Shown: piece after piece, positions 52,879 to 61,349 of the stretch
Layout: every line of letters starts with the position of its first letter
How positions within the stretch are numbered: position 1 is the stretch's first letter
From: Microbacterium forte
Lineage (GTDB): Bacteria; Actinomycetota; Actinomycetes; Actinomycetales; Microbacteriaceae
Direction: 5' to 3'
DNA: 64,000 bases
NCBI RefSeq assembly: GCF_031885415.1
Contig: NZ_CP116871.1
Span: 372,001 to 436,000 of the forward strand
Translations under genes and position numbers: made by a program
The notes under the pieces: generated by a model
Databases searched by the model: none
What the model was told of the DNA's origin: nothing
The model's input: only the letters and a program-made list of their open reading frames with translations

Positions 52879-54330
52879 TCAGGAGAGAGTGGCGAGTATT
52901 TCGGCGACGGCGGATTCGACGGCTGCACGCTGTCGCTCGCGGTCCTCGTCCACGAGACCGACGCGCGTGCGCCGGTCGAGCACATCATCCGCGGTCATCG
53001 CGCCCTCGGCGCGGACGGCGAACTCGATGGTGGCGCGCGACACAGGTCCGCGGCCCACGCTGTCGCCGGCGGGAACGGCGACGGCGGTGTCGGTGAGCCG
53101 CAGGGTCGCCGTGTTGCTGGGGCCCGCGCCGAGTCCTGCCGTCTCAACGGCCAGGTCGACCGCGTCCTCGGCCATCCGTCGGTAGGTGGTCAGCTTGCCG
53201 CCGAGCACGTTGACGAAGCCCTTCTCCGAGACCTCGACGAGATGACGACGGGAGATATCCGCCGTCGAGGTCGCGCCGGTGTCGACGAGTGGGCGCAGCC
53301 CGGCGAATGATCCGCGTACCTGGTCCCGAGTGATCGGCACGGACAGCACTCGGTTGAGGTTCGTGAGCAGGAACGCGATGTCGCCCTCGGTCGCCACAGG
53401 AACGCGCGGCACCGGCCCCGGCGCGTCCTCGTCGGTGAGTCCGACGATCACGCTTCCGTGCTGCTGCGGCAGCGCGAAGACGTAGCGGCTGATCGAACCC
53501 TCGTGCGGAATCGTCAGCGCGGCCGACGGGTCGCCGAGATCGGCGGCATCGAGCACGATATGCGTCCCGCGACTGGGCCGCACCGTGATCGACTCATCGA
53601 GACTCCCGGCCCAGACACCGGTGGCGTTGACGACCGCTCGCGCCCGGATATCCAGGCGCTCGTCCGTCAGCACGTCCTGAGCGATGGCGCCGTCGCGGCG
53701 CAGCGCGAGCGCCCGCACCCGTGTGAGGATGCGAGCGCCGTGACTCGCCGCAGTCCTGGCGACCGTGACGACCAGGCGCGCATCGTCGACGAGCTGACCG
53801 TCGTACGAGAGCATCCCTCCTCGCAGGCCCGCTCGGGAGAGCGAAGGGACGAGGCGCTGAGCCGTTCGAGCCGAGATGAGGCGCGGCGGTGGCAGGAACC
53901 GGCTCGGCGTGCGGGCTCGTATGCGCAGCAGGTCTCCCATCGCCATCCCGACAGTCCCGGCCGCACGCTGGCGCGCGGTCACCCCGGTCGTGAAGGGCAG
54001 GAGCTGGCCGAGCGGACGGATGAGGTGCGGTGCGATCCGCGTCATCAGGAGGTGTCGCTCGACAGCGCTCTCCTTGGCGGTGGCCACATCGCCGGTGGCG
54101 AGATAGCGAAGTCCGCCATGCACGAGTTTCGAGCTGAAACGGCTGGTGCCGAACGCGAGGTCCTCGGCCTCGAGAAGAGTGACGCTCAGACCCCGTGCTG
54201 CGGCATCGAGCGCGACGCCGACACCCGTGATGCCCCCGCCGATCACGAGGACATCGACCGTCTCGTCGCCCGTCCGGCGGAGTTCTGCGGCCCGACGCGC
54301 GACGTTGAGGTCGGGGGAGTGAGAGGTCAT
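52879..54330 (-). CDS. glpD: Aerobic glycerol-3-phosphate dehydrogenase
   Basis: FAD-dependent enzyme that oxidises glycerol-3-phosphate to dihydroxyacetone phosphate at the membrane, 483 residues. It has the FAD loop VLVIGGGITGVGVALDAAAR, the conserved FGTSRFSSKLVHGGLRYL, IRPLGQLLPFTTGV, VNATGVWAGSLDES and GRSFAG-type motif (VRGSFAGLRPLVDTG), and VLGGKLTTYRRMAED at the C-terminal end. ATG 54330 overlaps the stop of the TetR gene by four bases (ATGA), so they are coupled. In M. tuberculosis glpD1 lies next to a TetR, a flavoprotein and a lipid kinase, the same order as here. Confidence 0.92.
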   Translation of the reverse strand: MTSHSPDLNVARRAAELRRTGDETVDVLVIGGGITGVGVALDAAARGLSVTLLEAEDLAFGTSRFSSKLVHGGLRYLATGDVATAKESAVERHLLMTRIAPHLIRPLGQLLPFTTGVTARQRAAGTVGMAMGDLLRIRARTPSRFLPPPRLISARTAQRLVPSLSRAGLRGGMLSYDGQLVDDARLVVTVARTAASHGARILTRVRALALRRDGAIAQDVLTDERLDIRARAVVNATGVWAGSLDESITVRPSRGTHIVLDAADLGDPSAALTIPHEGSISRYVFALPQQHGSVIVGLTDEDAPGPVPRVPVATEGDIAFLLTNLNRVLSVPITRDQVRGSFAGLRPLVDTGATSTADISRRHLVEVSEKGFVNVLGGKLTTYRRMAEDAVDLAVETAGLGAGPSNTATLRLTDTAVAVPAGDSVGRGPVSRATIEFAVRAEGAMTADDVLDRRTRVGLVDEDRERQRAAVESAVAEILATLS

Positions 54331-54932
54331 GGCCGGACCAGCCCGTCGAGTGCGGCGCGCAACTCGCGCTCCCACGAGTCCTCGGAGAGGAGCTCTGAGA
54401 CCGTCCCGTGCGAGAGCACCGCAGACTGGGCGATGAGCAGCAGCATGACGGCGATCTCGTTCGGATCACCCCAGCGGACTGATCCGCCCCGCTGCGCCGA
54501 TCCGATCGCCGTGGCCAGCCAGGCCAGGATCAGTCGCTGGCTCGATCCCACCCGCTGCAGCGTGTACCGGGTGAATGCTTCGGGCTCTTCAGCGAGAAGC
54601 CGCCCGTACACGGCGTCTGCCCGGAAGAGCGCGGTGAAGCGCAGGACGTCGTCGACCAGCTCGCTTCGGGTGGCTGCATGAGCCGGGAACCGGTCGAGGA
54701 TCACTGCGACTCTGCGCAGCAGCGCTGCGCGGACGACATCGTCGGCATCGCTCCAACTGCGATAGACGGTGGGCCGGCTGTGACCGGCACGGCGAGCGAG
54801 CTCTGCGATCGTCAGGCCGTGCACTCCTCGGCGAACGATCAGCTCATCTGCGGCGTCGAGGATGCGCGATTGCGTGGCATCCCATTCGGGCGCTGAGGTG
54901 CCGACGTCGGCCAGTACTTGACGTTCTTCCAT
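54327..54932 (-). CDS. TetR-family transcriptional regulator
   Basis: A 201-residue regulator. N-terminal helix-turn-helix: ATQSRILDAADELIVRRGVHG and LTIAELARRAGHSRPTVYRSW, typical of TetR DNA-binding domains, followed by a ligand-binding domain of helices. The ligand is unknown. It overlaps glpD and is separated by only 20 bp from the divergent flavoprotein gene. The small imperfect palindrome in that gap is the natural operator and would let it control both sides. Confidence 0.9.
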   Translation of the reverse strand: MEERQVLADVGTSAPEWDATQSRILDAADELIVRRGVHGLTIAELARRAGHSRPTVYRSWSDADDVVRAALLRRVAVILDRFPAHAATRSELVDDVLRFTALFRADAVYGRLLAEEPEAFTRYTLQRVGSSQRLILAWLATAIGSAQRGGSVRWGDPNEIAVMLLLIAQSAVLSHGTVSELLSEDSWERELRAALDGLVRP

Positions 54933-54937
54933 GATCT

Positions 54938-54950
54938 GTCACACTGTAAC
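54938..54950. promoter_or_regulatory. Putative TetR operator
   Basis: GTCACA-C-TGTAAC, an imperfect inverted repeat with five of six pairs, in the 20-bp gap between divergent starts at 54932 and 54953. A possible -35 TTGACG at 54918-54923 lies inside the TetR gene. Confidence 0.5.
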
Positions 54951-54952
54951 GC

Positions 54953-56575
54953 ATGAGCGGAGAGAACGGCAGGGTCGCCGTGCGGTCGGAGATGCGCTGG
55001 AACGGCTGGGGCGATCCCGCTCGGGCATCAGATCTGCCGCGTGCCGTGCGCATGCTTCTGCCCTTGCTGCTCGGACGCCCGCAGAAGCCCGCGACGGCGG
55101 TGAACCTCGCCGAGGTGCGGGTCGAGCCGTCCGCACTGCTCGACGGCGATCTTGAGGCGCTGAGGGCGGTGGTCGGGGCAGAGCACATCGACACGGCGGA
55201 TGAGTCGCGGATCCGCCATGCAGGGGGCCGCTCGACACCGGATCTGCTCAGACGGCGGCAGCGGGAACAGGCGTCTCCGGATGCCGTCGTGCTGCCAGGA
55301 AGCCACGATGAGGTCGCGGCGCTGCTCCGCGTGTGCGCCGACCTGGGGATCGCCGTGATTCCGTTCGGGGGCGGAACGAGCGTGGTCGGCGCTCTCGACC
55401 CCGATCGAGGCGCGCACCGCGCGGTCATCAGTCTGGACCTGCGGCGGCTCTCGGGCCTCATCCGTCTCGATGAGGTGAGCGGCGAGGCCTGTCTCGCCGC
55501 AGGGACCGCCGGTCCGGAGGCTGAGGCGCTGCTCGCTGCTCAGGGCTTCGAACTCGGCCACTATCCGCAGAGCTTTCGCTACGCCACGATCGGCGGGTTC
55601 GCGGCTGCGCGCTCGTCGGGGCAGAACTCGGCAGGGCATGGGCGATTCGACTCCATGGTCACCGGCCTCAGAGTCGCGACCCCGACCGGGGACATCGATC
55701 TCGGTCGATCACCGGGCTCCGCAGCCGGTCCCGATCTCATCCGAGTCTTCCTGGGGTCGGAGGGCATCTTCGGGGTGATCACCGAGGTTCGTGTTCGAGT
55801 CCACCCTGTGCCACGAGAACGCGTCCTCGAGTCGTGGAGCTTCGCGGACTTCTCGCATGGTGTCGACGGGCTGCGACAGGTGGCCCAGAACGGTGGTGGC
55901 CCCACGGTCATTCGTCTCTCAGATGAGGCCGAGACCGCCGTCAGCCTCGCCCAGGTGGGCCGGATCGGGAAGGCGCTCGCGAAGGGCGCGAGCATCGTCA
56001 CCGTGTACGAGGGGGACGGCATCGCCGAGCGTCGGGCGCGGGCCTCCGAGATCCTGACGGCGGCAGGTGGCGTGTCATCCGGAGCGGGCGGCGCGGAGGG
56101 ATGGCTCGACGGCCGATTCGACGGCCCCTATCTGCGAGATTCGCTGCTGGACGCGGGGGTGTTCTGCGAGACGCTGGAGACGGCGACCACGTGGTCGAAC
56201 CTGCACCACCTCCGAGCGGAGATCACGGCCGCTCTTCGCGGCGGCTTCGCGGCGGCCGGAGCCAAGTCCTATGTGATGTGCCACGTCTCACACGTCTATC
56301 CGACCGGAGCCTCCCTGTACTTCACGGTGCTCGCGAACCTTCGGTCCGACCCCCTGGAGGCGTGGGCGGAGATCAAGCGACGGGTGAACGACTCGATCAT
56401 CGCGGCGGGTGGCACGATCAGCCATCACCACGCCGTCGGTCGCGATCATGCCCCATGGCTCGAGAAGGAGATCGGCGAGACGGGCGTGCGGATCCTCGCG
56501 GCCATCAAGCGCGAGCTCGACCCGACGTGGATACTCAACCCGGGGGCGGTCATCATGTCGGATCGGTCGGCCTGA
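54953..56575 (+). CDS. FAD-linked oxidase, alkyldihydroxyacetonephosphate synthase-like
   Basis: A 540-residue flavoprotein of the VAO/PCMH family. The FAD domain has PDAVVLPGSHDEVAALLRV, IPFGGGTSVVGAL and FRYATIGGFAAARSSGQNSAG, with RFDSMVTGLRVATPTGDI. The C-terminal cap contains CHVSHVYPTGASLYF and the ISHHHAVGRDHAPW motif, whose three histidines are the hallmark of alkyl-DHAP synthase. That eukaryotic enzyme makes ether lipids by swapping the acyl of acyl-DHAP for a fatty alcohol. Actinobacterial members have unproven substrates. The partner enzyme glpD makes DHAP, which supports the link. ATG 54953 is divergent from the TetR gene. Confidence 0.85.
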   Translation: MSGENGRVAVRSEMRWNGWGDPARASDLPRAVRMLLPLLLGRPQKPATAVNLAEVRVEPSALLDGDLEALRAVVGAEHIDTADESRIRHAGGRSTPDLLRRRQREQASPDAVVLPGSHDEVAALLRVCADLGIAVIPFGGGTSVVGALDPDRGAHRAVISLDLRRLSGLIRLDEVSGEACLAAGTAGPEAEALLAAQGFELGHYPQSFRYATIGGFAAARSSGQNSAGHGRFDSMVTGLRVATPTGDIDLGRSPGSAAGPDLIRVFLGSEGIFGVITEVRVRVHPVPRERVLESWSFADFSHGVDGLRQVAQNGGGPTVIRLSDEAETAVSLAQVGRIGKALAKGASIVTVYEGDGIAERRARASEILTAAGGVSSGAGGAEGWLDGRFDGPYLRDSLLDAGVFCETLETATTWSNLHHLRAEITAALRGGFAAAGAKSYVMCHVSHVYPTGASLYFTVLANLRSDPLEAWAEIKRRVNDSIIAAGGTISHHHAVGRDHAPWLEKEIGETGVRILAAIKRELDPTWILNPGAVIMSDRSA

Positions 56576-56576
56576 C

Positions 56577-57488
56577 ATGGCTGAGCACATCGCCGTGCTG
56601 TCGAACCCGTTCGCCGGCAAGGGGCGCGGAGCGCATCAGGCCGAAGCCGCGCTCGCCCACCTCCGCGCCCGAGGTCTGGACGTGCGCGTCTACACGGGAG
56701 AGTCGGCCGCGTCCAGCCGGATCCTGGTGGCACAGGCGCTCCGTGAGAGTCCTCGCGTGCTCGTCGTCGTCGGAGGAGACGGCACGCTCTCCGCCATCCT
56801 CGACGCGGTGTGCGCAGCCGGGGTGCCGGTCGTCCTGGTGCCGGCCGGCACCGGCAACGACCTCGCTCGAGCTCTGGGTCTGCCCCGCCGCGACCCGGTC
56901 GCCGCGGCGGAGCTCGTGCTGACCGGCGTTCCCCGAGCGATCGACATCGGTGAGATACGCGCGGCGGGGCGCGTCGATCCATTCCTGACGATCGCCGCGC
57001 TCGGGTTCGATGCGAAGGTCAGTGATCGCACCAACCGGCTGCGCTGGCCGCACGGTGTGCTGCGCTACTACCTCGCCCTGATCGTGGAGCTCGTGCGCCT
57101 CCGGCCGATGGAGTTCACGGTCTCCGTCGACGGCGCCGCGCCCATCCACGCGCCCGGCACGCTCGTCGCGGTGGGCAACACCGAGAGCTACGGCGGGGGC
57201 ATGCCGTTGTGCGTCGGCGCCGCCGCCGACGACGGGCTGCTCGACATCGTGCAGGTCGCGCCGCTGACTCGGCTTCGGCTGCTGCACCTGTTCCCGCTGC
57301 TGTTGCGCGGAGCGCATCTGACCAGACCCGAGGTGACCCATCGCCAGGCTCGTTCCGTGACGGTGAGCGCCCCGGGGCTCGTCGTCTACGCCGACGGAGA
57401 GCGCATCGCCGACAGCGAGTGCACCATCGGAATCCGCCGGTCGGCTCTGACGATCCTGGTGCCCACGACTGCGCAGGAGCAACGATGA
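56577..57488 (+). CDS. Diacylglycerol kinase-fold lipid kinase (Rv2252-like)
   Basis: A 303-residue lipid kinase of the DAGK family. It begins IAVLSNPFAGKGRGAHQAEA, the conserved Asn-Pro and Gly-Lys-Gly, and has LVVVGGDGTLSAIL (the GGDGT motif) and VLVPAGTGNDLARALGL (the GTGND motif), followed by ALGFDAKVSDRTNRLRW, PGTLVAVGNTESYGGGM with the conserved Asn and Gly, and DDGLLDIVQV. In M. tuberculosis the homologue at the same place (Rv2252, from memory) phosphorylates diacylglycerol and is linked to PIM synthesis. ATG 56577 begins just after the previous stop. It is coupled to the next gene by an ATGA overlap. The other DAGK-fold gene of this window is at 11.5 kb. Confidence 0.88.
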   Translation: MAEHIAVLSNPFAGKGRGAHQAEAALAHLRARGLDVRVYTGESAASSRILVAQALRESPRVLVVVGGDGTLSAILDAVCAAGVPVVLVPAGTGNDLARALGLPRRDPVAAAELVLTGVPRAIDIGEIRAAGRVDPFLTIAALGFDAKVSDRTNRLRWPHGVLRYYLALIVELVRLRPMEFTVSVDGAAPIHAPGTLVAVGNTESYGGGMPLCVGAAADDGLLDIVQVAPLTRLRLLHLFPLLLRGAHLTRPEVTHRQARSVTVSAPGLVVYADGERIADSECTIGIRRSALTILVPTTAQEQR

Positions 57489-59137
57489 ACGATACCTCGC
57501 GCGATGCGCAGGACAGCGGGGCCTTCGACGACGAGGTCGTCGTCATCGGCTCGGGGTTCGGCGGCTCGGTGGCCGCATTGCGGCTGGTGGAGAAGGGCTA
57601 TCGCGTGCGCGTGTACGAGGCGGGTCGTCGCTTCGAGGACGAGGACTTCCCGAAGACCAACTGGAACGTCCGCCGCTATCTGTGGGCGCCGAAGCTCGGA
57701 TGCTTCGGCATCCAACGCATCCATCGTCTGCCTCATGTGATGATCCTCGCGGGAGCAGGGGTGGGCGGGGGCTCCCTCAACTACGCCAACACGCTGTATC
57801 AGCCCGGCGGCGCGTTCTTCGATGACCCGCAATGGAGTGCTCTCGCGGATTGGGAGACTGACCTCGCGCCGCACTATGCGACAGCGAAGCGGATGCTCGG
57901 AGTGGTGGAACGCTATCCGCACACGGGCCCCGTCGAGCGCATCATGGCGGGCGCAGCCGACGACCTCGGAGTGGGTGGCACGTTCCGCAACGCACCTGTC
58001 GGGGTCTGGTTCGGCAAGCCCGGCGAGCGCACAGCGGACCCCTTCTTCGGAGGGGAGGGTCCGGACCGCACAGGCTGCACGCTCTGCGGCAACTGCATGG
58101 TCGGATGCCGCGTCGGCGCCAAGAACACACTGATGAAGAACTATCTCGCCCTCGCAGAGAAGCGCGGTGTCGTCATCGAGGCGTTGCGCACCGTCACCGA
58201 GGTGCGCGAACTCCCCGGCGGTGGCTTCTCGGTGACGACGGAGCGAAGCGGGGCATGGTTCCGGAGCGAGCGCCGCACCGTCCGTGCACGCCAGGTGGTG
58301 CTGGCAGCGGGGACCTGGGGCACGCAGCAGCTGCTGCATCGGATGAAACGCGCCGGAGCCCTCCCACGGGTGTCGGACGCGGTCGGCCGCCTCACCAGGA
58401 CCAACTCGGAGGCTCTCGACGGCGCCGTCGCCGTTGCTGTCCCGGCCTCCCTCGAGCTCGCGCGCGGCGTCGCGATCACGACCTCGTTCCACATCGATGC
58501 GAGTACGCACGTCGAGAATGTGCGGTACGGGCCGGGATCGAACCTCATGGGGGCGCTCGCGTCGATCATGGTGCCCGGTGATCGCGGTCTCGGACGACGA
58601 CTGGCGAGTCTGATCGGTCAGTTCGTGCGTGCGCCGATCCGTCAGCTGCGTCTGGGCTCACTTCGACGCTGGAGTGAACGCGGCATCATCGCGCTCGTGA
58701 TGCAGACGGTCGACAACTCCCTCTCGCTGTCACTCCGGCGACGGTTCGGGCGGCTGGTCATGACCAGTGCACAGGGACACGGCGAACCGAACCCCAGTCA
58801 TCTGCCGCAGGCGCACCGCGCGGCCGCGGCGATCGCAGCGCGGGTCGAGGAGGAAGGCGGCGTTCCGGCTGCGGCCCGAGGCTCGTGGCCCGAGGTCTTC
58901 GGCATCCCGCTGACTGCTCACTTCCTCGGAGGCGCCGTGATCTCGTCCACCCCCGAGACCGGCGTGGTCGATCTCTACCATCGGGTATGGGGTCACCCGG
59001 GGTTGCACGTCGTGGATGGCGCCGCCGTCCCGGCGAACCCCGGGGTGAACCCGTCGCTGACGATCACCGCGCTCGCCGAGCGCGCTCTGTCGCACTGGCC
59101 CCGCCGCGGCGAGGCCGATCAGCGCCCGCCGCTGTAG
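57485..59137 (+). CDS. GMC-type oxidoreductase with four-cysteine insertion
   Basis: A 550-residue FAD enzyme of the glucose-methanol-choline/cholesterol-oxidase type. The FAD loop is VVVIGSGFGGSVAALRLVE, then LAGAGVGGGSLNYANTLYQP and the C-terminal GHPGLHVVDGAAVPANPGVN with the conserved Gly-Ala-Ala-Val-Pro. An unusual segment at residues 197-212, GCTLCGNCMVGCRVGA, contains Cys198, Cys201, Cys204 and Cys208 in a CX2CX2CX3C pattern, like a bacterial ferredoxin or metal site. M. tuberculosis ChoD-type proteins share such a motif. The substrate is unknown; the position in the glpD-lipid kinase block suggests a lipid alcohol or sterol. ATG 57485 overlaps the previous stop, and a hairpin follows. 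Confidence 0.85.
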   Translation: MNDTSRDAQDSGAFDDEVVVIGSGFGGSVAALRLVEKGYRVRVYEAGRRFEDEDFPKTNWNVRRYLWAPKLGCFGIQRIHRLPHVMILAGAGVGGGSLNYANTLYQPGGAFFDDPQWSALADWETDLAPHYATAKRMLGVVERYPHTGPVERIMAGAADDLGVGGTFRNAPVGVWFGKPGERTADPFFGGEGPDRTGCTLCGNCMVGCRVGAKNTLMKNYLALAEKRGVVIEALRTVTEVRELPGGGFSVTTERSGAWFRSERRTVRARQVVLAAGTWGTQQLLHRMKRAGALPRVSDAVGRLTRTNSEALDGAVAVAVPASLELARGVAITTSFHIDASTHVENVRYGPGSNLMGALASIMVPGDRGLGRRLASLIGQFVRAPIRQLRLGSLRRWSERGIIALVMQTVDNSLSLSLRRRFGRLVMTSAQGHGEPNPSHLPQAHRAAAAIAARVEEEGGVPAAARGSWPEVFGIPLTAHFLGGAVISSTPETGVVDLYHRVWGHPGLHVVDGAAVPANPGVNPSLTITALAERALSHWPRRGEADQRPPL

Positions 59138-59143
59138 ACACGA

Positions 59144-59175
59144 CGGAGGGGGCCGCCTGATGGCGGCCCCCTCCG
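59144..59175. terminator. Bidirectional terminator
   Basis: CGGAGGGGGCCGCC (59144-59157) and GGCGGCCCCCTCCG (59162-59175) form a perfect 14-bp stem with the loop TGAT, between the convergent GMC gene (ending 59137) and fadB (ending 59185). Confidence 0.85.
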
Positions 59176-59184
59176 ATGTTCAGA

Positions 59185-61344
59185 TCAGCGGTTCTCGATG
59201 CCGCGGATCTGCGGCGTGTGGAACTCGCCGCCGAACGCCCGCTGCGAGGCGCCCTCACGGTCGAGGTACGGCGATGCGCCGCCGTCGATGAACGGCCAGC
59301 CGGCTCCGAGGATGAGGCACAGATCGATGTCCTCGACCTCGGGCACGACGCCCTCGTCGAGCATCAGCTTGATCTCGCTCGCAAGGCCGTCCTGCACGCG
59401 CTGCAGAATCGTCTCTGCCGACGCCGGCGTCTTGCCGACGGCGGGCCTCAGCAGCTTCTCTGCCTGCTTCGTCCAGCCGGTGACGCGACCGCCCTTGTCC
59501 TTCTCGACGACCGCATCGAGCTCTGCGAGCGCATGGAAGTTCTCGTTCGCATAGAAGCGGTCGGGGAACGCGTGCGCCATCGTGTCCTGCACATGAGCGG
59601 CGACCTTCCATCCGACCAGGTCGATCAGCTGGAACGGACCCATCGGAAGGCCGAGCGGCGCGAAGGCCTTCTCGACGTCCGTGATCGGGGTGCCCTCGTA
59701 GACCGCGCGAGCTGCTTCGCCCATGACCTTCGCCAGCAGACGGTTCACCACGAAGCCCGGGGCGTCGGCGGTGAGCACCGCGTTCTTGCCCAGGTTCTTG
59801 GCGACGACGAATGCCGTCGACAGCGCGGCCTCGGAGGTGCCCGGTGTCTTCACGATCTCGATCAGCGGCATCACCGCGACCGGGTTGAAGAAGTGGAACC
59901 CGACGAGGCGCTCGGGGTGAGCGAGCTTCGCGCCGATCTCTTCCACAGACAGCGACGAGGTGTTCGTCGCGAGGATGGCGTCTTCGGCGATGACCTTCTC
60001 GATCTCGCCGAACACCTGCTGCTTGACGCCGACCTCTTCGAAGACGGCCTCGATGACGAAGTCGCAGTCGGCGTAGAGACTCTTGTCGGTGGTGCCGGTC
60101 ACGAGCGCCCGGAGCTTGTTGGCGGAGTCCGCGTCGAGGCGACCCTTCGCCTCGAGCTTGCCGATCTCCTCGTGGATGTAGGCGACTCCCTTGTCGACGC
60201 GCGCCTGGTCGAGGTCGGTGATCAGCACGGGCACCTGCAGCTTGCGCACGAACAGCAGCGCGAACTGGCTGGCCATCAGGCCGGCGCCGATGATGCCGAC
60301 CTTGCTCACCTTCTTGGCCAGGGCCTTGTCGGGAGCGCCGACCGGGTGCTTCGCGCGCTTCTGCACCAGATCGAAGGCATACATCGAGGCGGCGAACTGG
60401 TCACCCGTCACGAGATCGGCGAGGGCCTCGTCTTCTCGGGCGAAGCCCTCGGCCTTCGTTCCGCTCTTCGCCTTGTCGAGCAGGTCGAGTGCGGCATACG
60501 GAGACTTCGGAACCGTGCCGATCTTCGACTCGAGCATGCCTCGGGCCATCTTGATCGCGATCGGCCACTTGGTGAGTCGTTCGATCTTGCCCGGCTCGTT
60601 CTTGCGCTCGACCTTCTTGCCCCCGAGGACCGCATCTGCCCAGGCGAGAGAGTTCTCGAGGTAGTTGGCCGCGGGGAAGATCGCATCGACGATGCCGAGA
60701 TCGAAGGCCTGCTGCGGCTTCAGCATCCGGTTCTGCTTGAGCGGGTTCGAGATGACGACCTCGAGAGCGTTCTCGATTCCGATCAGGTTGGGCAGAAGAT
60801 ACGCCCCACCCCACCCGGGGATGATCCCGAGGAAGACCTCGGGGAGCGCGATCGCCGCTGCGGAGGCGTCGACCGTGCGGTAGCTGGAGTTCAGCGCGAT
60901 CTCCAGACCGCCGCCGAGCGCGAGGCCGTTCACGAACGCGAACGACGGCACTCCGAGCTCGCCGAGCTTGCCCAACACCTTGTGACCGAGCTGCGCGATC
61001 AGGCGGGCGTTGTCACGCGAGCCGACCTTGCTGATGTCGGAGAGGTCGGCGCCGGCGGCGAGGATGTACTGCTTGCCGGTGATGCCGACCGCCTGGATCT
61101 CTCCGGCAGCGGCGCGGGCGGCGAGCCCGTCGAGGGTCTCGCCGAGGGCGGTGAGCGTGGCGGGTCCCAGAGTGTTCGGGCGGTTGTGGTCGCGTCCGTT
61201 GTCGAGGGTGATCAGCGCGAGGACCTTGCCCGACGCGAGGCGGATGTCACGCACGGGGGAGTGCGTGATCACCTCGCCGTCGGTGAGAGCCTGGATGGGG
61301 GAGAAGTCGACATTCGCGTACTGCTCGGAAATCGAGTTGGCCAT
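59185..61344 (-). CDS. fadB: 3-hydroxyacyl-CoA dehydrogenase/enoyl-CoA hydratase (FadB-type)
   Basis: Beta-oxidation multi-enzyme of 719 residues. N-terminal crotonase part: ITGKQYILAAGADLSDI, FVNGLALGGGLEIALNSS and ALPEVFLGIIPGWGGAYLLP, with both catalytic Glu residues. C-terminal dehydrogenase part: VGIIGAGLMASQFALLFVRK (the NAD loop), ATNTSSLSVEEIGAKL, GFHFFNPVAVMPLIEIV with the catalytic His, and GFVVNRLLAKVMGEA. The NAD loop reads GAGLMA instead of GAGxMG, a variant I know in actinobacterial FadB-like proteins. ATG 61344 has an AGGAAG upstream. It follows fadA by 5 bp, so the two form one operon. Confidence 0.93.
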   Translation of the reverse strand: MANSISEQYANVDFSPIQALTDGEVITHSPVRDIRLASGKVLALITLDNGRDHNRPNTLGPATLTALGETLDGLAARAAAGEIQAVGITGKQYILAAGADLSDISKVGSRDNARLIAQLGHKVLGKLGELGVPSFAFVNGLALGGGLEIALNSSYRTVDASAAAIALPEVFLGIIPGWGGAYLLPNLIGIENALEVVISNPLKQNRMLKPQQAFDLGIVDAIFPAANYLENSLAWADAVLGGKKVERKNEPGKIERLTKWPIAIKMARGMLESKIGTVPKSPYAALDLLDKAKSGTKAEGFAREDEALADLVTGDQFAASMYAFDLVQKRAKHPVGAPDKALAKKVSKVGIIGAGLMASQFALLFVRKLQVPVLITDLDQARVDKGVAYIHEEIGKLEAKGRLDADSANKLRALVTGTTDKSLYADCDFVIEAVFEEVGVKQQVFGEIEKVIAEDAILATNTSSLSVEEIGAKLAHPERLVGFHFFNPVAVMPLIEIVKTPGTSEAALSTAFVVAKNLGKNAVLTADAPGFVVNRLLAKVMGEAARAVYEGTPITDVEKAFAPLGLPMGPFQLIDLVGWKVAAHVQDTMAHAFPDRFYANENFHALAELDAVVEKDKGGRVTGWTKQAEKLLRPAVGKTPASAETILQRVQDGLASEIKLMLDEGVVPEVEDIDLCLILGAGWPFIDGGASPYLDREGASQRAFGGEFHTPQIRGIENR

Positions 61345-61349
61345 CGGGC

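Noticed and set aside
59185..61344. Frameshift or loss in the FadB NAD loop (GAGLMA)
   Set aside because: The variant is surrounded by intact sequence and occurs in the actinobacterial FadB-like proteins I know.
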